Positions 13,949 to 25,181 of a DNA stretch of 64,000 nt are shown in pieces; the first letter of the stretch is position 1; each line of letters opens with the position of its first letter. The stretch covers positions 4,998,821 to 5,062,820 of the forward strand of contig JAESIW010000020.1 of NCBI GenBank assembly GCA_016802295.1, in the 5' to 3' direction. This DNA comes from Brachionus rotundiformis (Eukaryota; Rotifera; Eurotatoria; Ploima; Brachionidae). The notes below the pieces were generated by a model. It saw only the letters and a list, made by a program, of their open reading frames with translations, had not been told where the DNA came from and made no database searches. Position numbers and translations under genes: made by a program.

Positions 13949-15622
13949 CTATTTAATTTTTTTCAATAATTTGTTTATCTTTAATACAATTATAATTAAA
14001 TATTTAAAATTATTTATAGTAATATTCATATCAAAAACTCTCTTTAGCATAAAACACAATCCACTTAATTTTTTCGAAATTCTCAAAAATTCTTCATCTT
14101 TTTGTTTTTGGTGTATTTTTATCATTGTTCTAGCATAAATCATTTCAACAATGCGGCCAACTTTTATGATAAAATCGAAAGAAAAATCTAGTACTTTACA
14201 AATAAAGTCTAAGATTTTATCTTGATTAAAGCCATAATTTTTAATTAATGATAAACTCAAATTTTTGAAATTTGGATCATTTGAAATTTTTTTTAAAAAA
14301 TAATCTTTGGCGTTCAACTTCGGTTTTAGTTCTACGACTAAAAACTGGCGAAATTGGTTTAATTGTGCAGAGACAAAAGGATCAATGTTATCTATTGAAT
14401 AGGTGTCTAAAATTAGGCAATTTGATTTATAGTTGTAGAAAAGATTATATGATTGTATAGCTGACCAATTGAAGTCAAATTTACAAAAACATCGCATGTG
14501 GTCACAGCCTCCATTTTTTTCTATAGAGAAATTGCACTTTGGACATTTTTTGACGCTTTTTATCATTATAAGATCTTTTTTATTTTCCCCAAAATTTTTT
14601 AAAAAAAAGCTGAATTGGTCACATGATATTGGAAAATGAGATTCTTTTTTACACTCTACACAAATCGAGTGCCCACATAAACACTTAGGATATTTATATT
14701 GACTCTTTAAGGAAATGTAATAAACACGACACTTGGGACATTTGATATAATTTTGTTCTAATAATTTATCTTTTAAGGAAGTTTCGTACTTTTCATACTT
14801 TTCTTTCGGAAGCACGAATTTTAGAATAGATAAATCTAATTTTTCAGAGCAATCATTAAAACAACATTTTATATCATTTGAGTAAAATTTTGAATTAATA
14901 TAATTTTTCCAACATTCCATACAACATCCATGTCCACAATGGGTTAGCTGAAGTTTTGATTCTGATGAAATACAGCAAATAGGACACACAAATTTTGAAG
15001 TAATTATACTAAAAGATTGGTTATTTTTGGATGATGGTAAATTAATTATTGGTACTATTTCAGACTGAATTGGATCTTCAAAAGTTTCGAATAAATCACT
15101 ATTAAAATTATCAACCAAACCTATAAAATTCTTTAATTTATTCACTGTCAGATTGATAAGTTGAGTGTTTCCAACAAGAAAATCCTTGCCAACAAGGGAA
15201 AAATCTGAATGGTAATTGGAAAAATTTTTGTTGGTTTTGATTTTTTCTTTTCTTGGTAGAATAATCTTTTTTTCATTTGATTTATAAGTTTTATTTTCGT
15301 GTTTTTCTTGATTTTTCTCACTATAAATAATTTTTTGATCATCATAAGTCGGTATTTCGTTATTTTTTGTTTTATATATGGTAATTTCTAACTTTTTTGC
15401 TGATTTCTCCACTTTCCCATAGTCTCTATCGAAATTAATTTCGTTGCATAGGAATTTTTTTAATTTCCAATTTTTATTTTTATTTAAATTAAGTTCATAA
15501 GACTCGCCTTGACTAGTTTGAACGAGACATTTGGTATCTTTTTTGTAGTGCTTTCTTGGTCGCTGCCATTTTTTGTTTAGGGACTTTACGTCCCAATACT
15601 CGGACATTATATCTTTTGACAT
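13949..15622 (-). CDS. RBR-type (RING-IBR-RING2) E3 ubiquitin ligase-like protein with degenerate RING2
   Basis: Single-exon frame of 557 aa. RBR ligases take ubiquitin from an E2 onto a RING2 cysteine and pass it to substrates. RING1 spans roughly residues 213-258 (CPIC start, then CGHGCC and CW). The IBR-like zinc region spans about 295-334 (CPKC, CLCGHSICVEC). RING2 spans about 360-388 (CPKCNFSIEKNGGCDHMRC). The candidate catalytic cysteine is C373 in GGCDHM. The usual FCWxC end of RING2 reads FNWSA here, so two zinc ligands expected near 385 and 388 are missing. The N-terminal 200 residues are Lys/Asn-rich with no domain I recognise. The C-terminal 170 residues are not a clear Ariadne domain. 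The start is the first of two near ATGs. The RBR family is clear; activity is uncertain, and it may be a retrocopy since it lacks introns. Confidence 0.8.
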   Translation of the reverse strand: MSKDIMSEYWDVKSLNKKWQRPRKHYKKDTKCLVQTSQGESYELNLNKNKNWKLKKFLCNEINFDRDYGKVEKSAKKLEITIYKTKNNEIPTYDDQKIIYSEKNQEKHENKTYKSNEKKIILPRKEKIKTNKNFSNYHSDFSLVGKDFLVGNTQLINLTVNKLKNFIGLVDNFNSDLFETFEDPIQSEIVPIINLPSSKNNQSFSIITSKFVCPICCISSESKLQLTHCGHGCCMECWKNYINSKFYSNDIKCCFNDCSEKLDLSILKFVLPKEKYEKYETSLKDKLLEQNYIKCPKCRVYYISLKSQYKYPKCLCGHSICVECKKESHFPISCDQFSFFLKNFGENKKDLIMIKSVKKCPKCNFSIEKNGGCDHMRCFCKFDFNWSAIQSYNLFYNYKSNCLILDTYSIDNIDPFVSAQLNQFRQFLVVELKPKLNAKDYFLKKISNDPNFKNLSLSLIKNYGFNQDKILDFICKVLDFSFDFIIKVGRIVEMIYARTMIKIHQKQKDEEFLRISKKLSGLCFMLKRVFDMNITINNFKYLIIIVLKINKLLKKIK

Positions 15623-18418
15623 TTCAAAATATTTACTTTTACTTTATACTTTTTTATACTCGAATTGTTTATTTATGTTTTATCTTTTTTCTTTTACAGT
15701 TAAGAGACTTTTTTTTTTAAAAAACTCAAACATATATAATAACTTATTATATATTTTTCTTATTATAATTATTTCACAACATTTTTTTTGGAAATTTAAT
15801 TATTTGATTATGTTATTTCATTTAGTTATGAAATTTACTTACGATTATTTTATGATATTTTAAAATTTTTTAATATTTTTTATGCTTATTTTCAAGAAAT
15901 GAAAACAAAATCAGTATTTATGATCGACCCTGTAAAATTAATCGTTATTTTTTGCAAAAAGATGGACATCTTAAGATATCAGAAATTTGTGTAAAAAATT
16001 TTAATTATATATATACGATAGATAGTATATGAATAATATTGTGAAGGTAAAAGGGAATTTGAAATTATTATGCAAAACCTCCCGGACCTCTGGTTTTTTG
16101 AATTGTATGATCGTCGAAGAATTGAGCAGATGAATGACTATAAAAAATGAAATTCATTTCACAAAGGAAAATAAAGATTAAAAGAAAATATTTATTTATT
16201 TGTTTCAAAATACACCTCTTGGATGATCTAAAGTAAAAAATATATAAATCATATTATCCAAAGATTCATAGCTTAATTCAAATTTGCCATTTTTTGTCTA
16301 CACAAAATTTCAAAAATTATGAACAGAACAAGTTAACAATTCTTGTTTTAATTAATTTTTGTTAGATGTTTTAAATTGATTTATAGATTCTAGTTCGAAA
16401 ATGGTATTAAATTATTCACAAATATATAGAGTACTTTTCAATTTCAATCCTCGAGGAATTTAGAAATTAGAAAAGGCTATCAAATAATTTAAATAGACAT
16501 GTTACTGTCTTTTTTTTAATTTGGTGTTTAATTGATTTATCGATCCCTTATTGATTGATCACTAAGAGGTTGCTTAAAAAACGTGGTAATTTTATTAGTA
16601 GTGTATTATAGTAAATAATACATTATAAGACTAGCATAAATCTGGAAATGTATTGGTGTTCAAACAATATATAAAAATAAATGCAAAATGTAGATAACTA
16701 ATGTTACCGAATTAAAATTGAATCCAAATATTAACAGCCAAATGTAAAGCTGAAATAGAATTAAGATTATTATTATAATTTTTTATTGATACAAGCCTTA
16801 TAGACAAATTAAAAAAAAAAGGATTAATAAAAGTTAGCTTCCCTCAAATTGTAAAATAAGCTATCCACAAATTAAATAATTTAAATTGTGCAAAGCCAAA
16901 CATTTTTTTTTTAATCATGTAATAAAATATACTTTTAGTAGATCATTTAAAATCCTAAATAAATTTTAAAGATATTTATAGAATTTTCTAATACTTTTTT
17001 AATTTCATAAATTATCAATTGGATACATGAAGTTAGATTTCTTTCATTTTTGGATTAGATTATTGGTCATATTGAAACTTAGTACCAATTAGACTAATTA
17101 ACATTACTAATACTACTGGAATAAGAATTTCTTTTTCAAAAATTTATTTTATCTATTTAAAAAATTGTGCATCATTAAAACAAAGTTACTAATTAAATTT
17201 TATTTCCATTACTAATCCAATACTAAAGGCGGCAATTAATAATTTCTCGCTAGTGTCCATTCTCTTGAGACTAAATTTAAAATAAAAATTATACAGACAT
17301 ACTTTTTAATTATTTTTTTAACAATAGAAGCACCAAATAATAGTAATTTTGAATTTTGAGGGCTTTTAAGTAAAAAAGGAATAAACATTTTTCCATCTTT
17401 AACTGCTTCTTTCAATTGTCTATTATTTGGTTTTATAAATATATGATTTTTTACTCATTGACTTTATTTAGTAGTATTTTATTTTATTCACTATATTAAG
17501 ATACAAATCTTTCCAAAATAAAAAATAACGAATTAAATTACTAGTCTTCAGAATGTCCCGAAAAGATTTGGCAAAATTTTAAAAGTCATTTAACTTGTTA
17601 AAATTAAAAAAAATTTTGCATTGAAATTTCGGTCTTATCCGATGAATAAAATATAAATTACAGAAAATTTACACGTTTTTGTTATCTCTTTTGGAGCTTC
17701 CAAGCTGCTGTAACTAGAATTCAATATCCTTCCTAATTCGATTTAGATACACATAAAACTTTCCGATATAGATATACTAGAATTAAAATGCATAGTGATC
17801 GATTTTAAGGCATTGTCTATCAGGTCTAAGATCTCCTCAAATACTTTTGAATGTCTTGTCACTCGGTGTCGAGTTTATTCATCTTTACACATGAAATTTT
17901 CGGCTCGAAATTTTTTCAAGTTAAAAAATATATTTTTATCTATTTTTTGTATTTAAAAACTTAAGTTTTATTCAATTCAAAATAAATCAATCACTCAATG
18001 TGTCTTTACCTATTGAAAATATTCATTTAAATAAGTCTTAAGATAACTATAGAAAGGGTTGAGATTAAGAAAAAAATAAATGGCTTTATTGATCAACATG
18101 GTTTTATTGATGTCAGAATTATTTTTTAAATAATAAATTCCAAAGAAAAATTTTTCCTTGGTAAACAAAAATTCGGAGAAAAAATTTAAAATTATTAAAC
18201 ATAATTTTTGGAATCAAAACATGAAATCTAAAAATTTTAAGCCTTTTAAAATTAAACATCAACATAACTAAATACGTCACCATTTAATGCTTTAAACTAT
18301 TCCTTAACACCAGGATTGATTTAAATAACATAAAAATAAAACAATAAACATAAAATTTCAAATACAAAAAAGATGAAAAATTAAATGAAATTGTTGATTG
18401 ATTTAAAATAGATGTTTT
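15623..18418. other. Intergenic stretch with one exon-like island
   Basis: No confident gene is seen between the RBR gene and KDM2. One minus-strand island, 16137-16068, looks like a terminal exon. It has a pyrimidine-rich stretch ending in TATAG, then about 23 codons ending in HTIQKTRGPGGFA and a stop. A possible small upstream exon lies near 16224-16245. I do not recognise the peptide and cannot link it to a gene. Another mixed-composition patch at 17690-17900 gives only short frames. Confidence 0.35.
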
Positions 18419-21400
18419 CTAGTCGTCATCATGATAAATATGCTCATTTCTTGGATCAAAACTATACGATCTGAACTCATTTAAGACATTGTTTTGTATT
18501 TTGGACAAAGTTGGCACACTTTTTAAATTTAAATTTTTAGCACTCTCTTCATCTATATCAAAATCCCTGGAATCAGAATCATCTGTATCCACAATAATGG
18601 TATCATGATCGCTGTAATTTTCATTGGTTTGCTTAGAGACTGCATTTTTGTTTGAAATTTTAGCTGTTTTTGTTTTGCTTAAATGATAAATGTTTTGCTC
18701 TGTTGGTTTGGCTACTTCTTCACAAAACTCTCTAAGAATAATTTGTTTCTCAAAGTAAGTTAAAGAATCAACTGAAATAATTGACTCGTCATCATCTTGT
18801 ATAGATTTAAACGACCCTAAATGACTATCTCGTTTTCTTTTAAGATCAAAGCTTTCTTTTGAGTTTATTGAGGTTAATTTTATAGTTTCCATTTCTTGCT
18901 TGGTTCGTCGATGCCTTTTTTGTTTCATTGGAGTAACATTGGAAAGAGCCATAGCTAAAAAGTTTTGTTTTGAACAATTAGATGTCATGGTAAAATCAAT
19001 TAATGGATTTGATTGATTGTGATAGATTGGTGCTGATGAGGTAAATGAATTTGGAAACACATTGGTGTAGCTTTCGTTCAGAGAGCTAGATCCACTGCTA
19101 TTGTCTGATTGACTCACTTTAAAGTCTTTTATAAAATTTGAATTGATGTAACCTTTGTTAACACAATTGGGACACTTCCAACAGTTAACCAAATCTTCAT
19201 TAATTATGGGTTCGACATGGTTCAACTCTGGATATTGTCTCTATTTAAAATTTAAAATAATTTAAAATTGTCAAATAATTAAATGCTTTTTTATTACTCT
19301 GAAGCACTTAGCATGATATATTTCGAAACAGATCTCACACTCATACATATCATTTGTTTTATCGGTTTGAAAGCGATCTATTAATAGATCACATAGCATG
19401 CAAGTGGTAGTTGTAGGAAGTAATGGCTGGAGACATTGTTTTGCCAAACAACATTGTTTTGATATGCCAGTGCCACCGAATTTTTTCATATCTTTACAAT
19501 ATTTACAATCACCACAGTCATCTCTAGTACAAGGTTCACAATTGTGGCATCTCACTCGGCGACGACGTTCTACATTTGACCGCGGTATGTTCTGCGGTCT
19601 GAGACGTTTTTTAATCGAACCCTTTGTTCGTGGCATATTGCGCATTACATGTTTTCTCGAATTGCCATTATATTGGGATGAATTATCTTGGGCAATATTA
19701 TTTAAATTAAAATTACCATAATTGGAATCAAAATTGTTAATACTTTGGTCATTTTGATCAAAATTATGGCAATTAATGTGATTGTTGTTATGATCAAGTG
19801 AATTTTTAGAAGAATATTCTTCCATTTTTTGGATGTATTTCTATTAAATATTTTTATTTTTTTTGTATTTTTAAATAGAAGTACAAGGATACTCTTTCAG
19901 GTTTTGGCCAATGCATGAAAGGTTGTCCGTTTGCTTGAGGATCCTCGATTGCATTTCTTTTTTCAAATTCTTCGATCAGTTTCTAAATTTTTTTTTAAAA
20001 CTATTAAACTGCTTTAATTAAATTTTTTTATTAGTCAACAGAAATTTTTTTTTAAAATTAACATTTATTAATTTTGATTAATTAATTTTTTTTAAAATTT
20101 TTAATATAAGAAAAATATTAAATATTGATTTCAAGCTAAATCAAATAATTGATAATCGGTTTATTTTATGCCATCTTATAAATTGAATTAAGAAAAAAAA
20201 TATTATAAAATTTTTAAAATAATATCAATCTTTGTTGCAACTATAAAAACTACAATTCAATAAAAATAACCTACTTTGACACTATCTAGAAGAATTCCTG
20301 GTTGAACGATTTCCTTGGGAACACATCGTTTATTCTCATTTAATCCAGTCAAAAATCCATACAAATCTTTTAAACCATCAAGCTCAAATTTGTTAATAAC
20401 TTGGTTTGTTTCAGGTTGAAAAGTTTTAAATGGTTGCTTGGATTCAAATGTAGTATTTTTGTCACCAAAGTCATCAATGTGCGTAATACCTGTCAAGCAG
20501 TGAACGTATCTTTCGAGTACAAACCAAATCATTTCAAAAAAAAATGGATATCTAAATTTTTGCGGAACTTTGGTCTTGGTTTCAATACTATGGATTTTGA
20601 GCTGCATGCGGACATTAAAGCTATGCAAAAAATTTCCACCAAATACAAGAGAATCTTTGCTTGTATAAACTCCATGTATCCATCCAGAAGGAAGAATAAA
20701 TGTTGAGCCTTGTTTTAGAACAACTCGCTGACATTCGTCCATCAAGTCTGGCAAAAATACTTTGGATTGATTTCCACTTAAAATCCATTTTTCATAAGTT
20801 TTGAGATTTTTCTCTGTAGGCGGCATAAGCCAGAATATTTTTTCTCCCTTGAGCAAATGATACCATACTGATGTACCACCCATGTCAACGTGAAAATCAG
20901 TATAGCAACCAGCCACACTCATCAGAACATACTTTTGTACTTTTGGATATTTCATTTTTTCAATTAGATTGGTCGATTCTGTGTGAGATTCACGTAGATG
21001 TCGCGGCCAGGCAGTCTCAATCCAATCTAATTGTCGAACTACAAGAGGCGCCTCGACGTAATTTTCCAGCTTAGTATGACTAAATTCTAAACTAATTACA
21101 TTGAGTAAGCGATCTCTATTCGGATTTTCATAGTATTCGCACCATTCTTTCATGCTCATTGTCAATGCCTTTTGAGTATTAACGTCAACAACATCAATTA
21201 TCCGCTTACTGCCAACACAGGATTTTACATCGCTCACTCTGAAATTTTCACTTGGTACTCGCATACCAAGACCCGATTTATCCAAAAAAACCAATGGATT
21301 ATCAAGACCATTTTCTTGAACATATTTGAAATTGAATTCTTAAAGTAAAAAAATAAATAAAACTATTTATCAAATTTTTTAATTGATCGAGCAAGACTAG

Positions 21401-23057
21401 TTTTAATTTAAGATAAAATAATTCCAAATAAAAATAAAAATTAGCAAATTTAATCTAATTTTGTCAAAATTTTATAACATTAATCACAAAATATGACTTG
21501 TGGTGGCGAATTTGAAAAATTTTAATTTAGAGTAGAGGCTTCATATACATAATTAATCAAAAGATATTTTTAAGAATACATATAAATGCATTTATATGTT
21601 AATCATTTCTCCCTAACCCTTATTGACTCACTGAAAGAAAGCGAGCTGTCATTCATTCCCGAAAAGAGTATCTCGAAGACCTTTATTCCGCCGATGATTT
21701 AACAAAAAGAGATATAAATAGAAAAAAAGATACTAAAAATAAATCCCAGAAAAGTATCCTCCCAAGGAGACATCCAAAACAGATTAATGAAGGCTAGAAT
21801 GGTTTTCAAACTAAAGAATGGTTGGAAATCGTCATCTATTAGCCTGAGGAAATAATAAAACCTTTATAGTAGTCTTGTTAATCTGTATTATTAAATGGAC
21901 CTGAAAGTTGAAATCTTCTATTCGGACGTCACTAGAAATGAGAAGATGGGACCGAGTCCATCTGCAACACGATACCCAGAAGACGACTAAAAAGGTTTTA
22001 GAATGTATTGAGAAAGCCAACATACATAATCCATAGAGTTGCATTAAATTGGAGACGTCCAGTTAAGAGAAATACTGGAAGTCAAAGATGATCAGATTTT
22101 AATATTTTTATATGCATAAATTTCTTTATCTCATAATTTTTAAGGATTTTGATTCTCTAAAATTACAATATTAATTTAAAACATTTTCAGATCAATATGA
22201 TAAAAAAGAATCACTTTTAAAAAATAGTAATTTAAAGATAAAAACCGATTCGAAATTATTGGTTTCAAAAATGGTCTAAATTTTACTGACAACTTAAATT
22301 AATTGCAAAAGAATAAAAGAATAATTCTTTGCAAGAAGATTATAATTATTTTGATTCAATAATTGACTCAAACATTTGAAAACTTTTTTCATTATAATAT
22401 TTTTTATGATAAGACAATAAATTAAATTGTTAAAATAAATTTGGAAAAATTCATTACTAAATATATATAATTACAATTTCAAATTTAAACATGATTCTAC
22501 TTACTATATTACAAAGTTAACTTAAATATGATGGTTAAAAGCAACAAACCTTTAGCTTCAAGATATTTGGCAAAATTAGAATTGTACTTGGAAACAATGT
22601 TTAACTTTTCGTCCAAGTTCCACTTTCTCTGATCATCAAAAAATGTGTCATCGTCGTCCTGGTAAAGTTCATCATCATAATACTTATCAAAATGTTGGCT
22701 GTTTTCAATGTGACTGAAATCATTTGATTCAATGGCACTTTCGTCACAATTGATGAAATCAAAATACTCATCATCCGTCTCTGATTCCATATATTTCGAC
22801 CTGTTCATTGAATTCAATAGAATTGGTGTAGATTTTCTACGCTTTTTTCTTTTATTTTCTTCGCTCAAGCATTCATTTTTGGTTGTGTCACAAACTGATT
22901 TGTTTTCGGCATATTTTTTATCGATCGAGAAGATGGCCTCTTTCAATCGCTTCAGTTTAGAGCAAATTAGCAAAATTCTTAAATTGATTCAAAATTGTCT
23001 TACAGTGGTTATTGGATCATTGGCAGCTTGACTTGGTTTTTGTTTTCGAGTCATCAT
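18419..23057 (-). CDS. KDM2: KDM2-type JmjC histone H3K36 demethylase (JmjC-CXXC-PHD), lacking F-box/LRR
   Basis: KDM2 proteins bind unmethylated CpG DNA and remove H3K36 methylation in the nucleus. Joined exons: 23057-23004, 22949-22550, 21338-20275, 19982-19893, 19840-19298, 19240-18419, giving 990 aa in frame. The JmjC domain carries the Fe(II) triad H301, D303 (TDFHVDMGGTSVWYH) and H373 (GWIHGVY), with lysine in LLKGEK. The eight-cysteine CXXC finger (CHNCEPC, DCGDCKYC, MKKFGG, KQCCLAKQC) is complete. The PHD finger follows and is split by an intron after YHAKCFR. The remaining 250 aa are acidic and low-complexity, ending HDDD. Human and fly KDM2 continue into an F-box and leucine-rich repeats; none is visible downstream. 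Exon 1 (18 codons) is the least certain. An intron of about 1.2 kb holds a LINE relic. Confidence 0.93.
21600..22110 (+). mobile_element. Degenerate LINE (RTE/Jockey-like) reverse-transcriptase fragment inside a KDM2 intron
   Basis: Antisense to KDM2, within the intron 22549-21339. The patch is richer in G and C than its surroundings and gives scattered LINE-like peptide pieces in shifting frames. These are RKEYLEDL near 21660, RLMKARMVFKLKNGWKSSSI from 21781, and MRRWDRV followed by QKTTKKVLEC near 21930-22010. Such pieces resemble the RLxKAR..F..LK..W.S..IS and RRW..VGH..R motifs at the C-terminal end of LINE polymerases. Several stops and an apparent internal deletion mark it as dead. Family assignment is tentative. 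Confidence 0.45.
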
Positions 23058-25181
23058 TTATTGGTAAAAAAAACTATTGAGGTAATTAAAGTAGCTCAGA
23101 TACAAAACAACAAAAAGAATATTAATTTTTACGTAGTTTTTATTTCTATTCATGAAGAAGAAGAAGAAGAAAAAAATTTTAATTTCTAAATTTAAATTTT
23201 TCGTTTATTGTTTAAAATAAAGTTTTAAAATTTCGTATCTTAAATCGACTCTCTTACTATATTGCGGCTAATACAAATAAGAAGTAGAAGCGCAGCGAAC
23301 ACTTTATCCAATTTTAATAATTAAATATACAGAGCGAATTTAAAATTATAAAAAATTTCAAATTTCAATTTTTGCTAAGCGTGTTACGATAGTTAAATAA
23401 ATATTCTAAGTCAAGTATTTTTTTTGAAGAAATATTTTTCTTTTAGATAAAGAGATGTGAGTTTTTCTTTTAGGCTCACATTGCGCTCACGCTTATATAT
23501 TTTGGAAAAAGGAATGCTATTTTTAGTTCAATTAAAAACTCTAATCATTTTCGAAGATCTAATTGATTTTTGTTTAATTTAGCGCACTTTATATTTTCTT
23601 TGATTGTCATAATTTCAATTTACTGATTTTTCTTTGTTTAAGATTGGTCCTAGGTAAAAAACTTGGTAATATTAGTCCAAAAAATGAATAAAATTTATTT
23701 TACAATGACACCTTAGTAGAGCTGGTTTAGAAGCTTAGCTTAAAGCTATTTAGTGATAGATAAACCTAAAGAAGTTTACAAAAAGTCTTTAAAAGTTAAG
23801 CTATTTTTCGCATTTAGATATCTGATAATTAGATAAATATAATATGTACCGAAAAATGAAAGAGCTAAAGAATATCATATAAAATTTAGCGAAAATGTTG
23901 ATTCTTTTTTAAATTATTATTAAGTAAAAATAGTACTCCGAAATTACAGAAAAATAAAGTAATTATAATAATAGAAAAAGTAAAAGTATTAGATATTTTT
24001 TGAATTTGCTTCATTACTATTTTAATTTTAAAAAAATGTGCATTTCTTTAAATCAAAATCAAAAATTTTCAATAAAGTTAAATGTGATAGTAGTACGATT
24101 AATATATTGATTACTTTACGAGTAAAAATTTCAATTAATTAAAAGTTATAAACCATTCAAAATAATAGGGAAAAAAATAGATAATTTTCATGTGATAATA
24201 TTATCAATTTTCGTTTCTCTTTTTTATATAAATAAAAAATTTTAATTTAATTTTTCTACTTAGTAATAAACAATTAAAATCGCTTAAGTCAGTCATTCAG
24301 TAAAAGGAAAATTATGTTTTGAAAAAAAACAAAATGATATTCATAAGACAAAAAATAAAAATTAGATATTAGTTTACAAATTCAGTTCAGTGGATGCCAT
24401 ATACAAAATTTAAACAATTTAAAAAAAATTTAGAAATTTCGTTTAATTTTTTCTATATTCTTGTTTTAAGAATTGCAAAACAATTTTTTTTTCTACGACA
24501 AATAAATTTTTTTACGTAACAAGAAAGTCTAAGAAGTTTTTTGGACTTCTTATTAAAAGTTTATTAAAAAATTTCAATCTCTTGTCTATCTATAAGAAAA
24601 AATTATTTTAAAAAATTAAGTAAAATTTTTGATGTAAATGTTTGAACAGTTATGTCTATTTCTAATTATTTTATAAAACTATCTTCTTCTATTGATCTTC
24701 TTTTGTTAAAAATTTCAAAAAGAATTTTTTATCAAGAATTAAAGCTCTTATCTAAATAGTTACAACTGTAGATTTGGTAAGTTTTCACGAAAAGTCAATT
24801 GTGATAACCGATTGCATAATTGACTTTTTTTTATTAATTTGAATTTGATAGATTTTATAACAATTTCAATGTTTTTTTAAAAAAATCATTTTTTTATATA
24901 GTTGAAAATTTTACATAAAAAGTAAGCTAAAACTGAATAGATAATCATAAAATTAAGTCTTGTTATTTGAATTTTTAACTTAAAAATGAAATGATTTCAT
25001 TTTGTGGTATTGGTTTTTGATAATTATTTTGAGAAAATTTGACAAGCAATTATTAAAAAAAAATTTTTTCGTCTTATTATTTAAAGAAAATAATTACTAA
25101 TTAATTAATAATTGTGTTTATATTTTAATCAACAAATAAAAACTAAAATCTAAATAAGCAAAAGTAAATTGAATAAAAAAA
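23058..25181. other. Intergenic region between KDM2 and CNNM
   Basis: Upstream of KDM2 and downstream of CNNM on the minus strand. It presumably contains the KDM2 promoter and the CNNM 3' UTR. I see no coding exon, RNA gene or repeat that I can support, only A/T-rich sequence. A short GAAGAA-type purine run lies at about 23153-23174. Confidence 0.5.

Noticed and set aside
19398..19721. Plus-strand 107-codon open frame
   Set aside because: It is the antisense of the KDM2 CXXC-encoding exon.
22949..22973. Open frame start for KDM2 at a TTG near 22973
   Set aside because: A non-ATG start; a 54-nt intron joining an ATG exon at 23057 to 22949 fits better.
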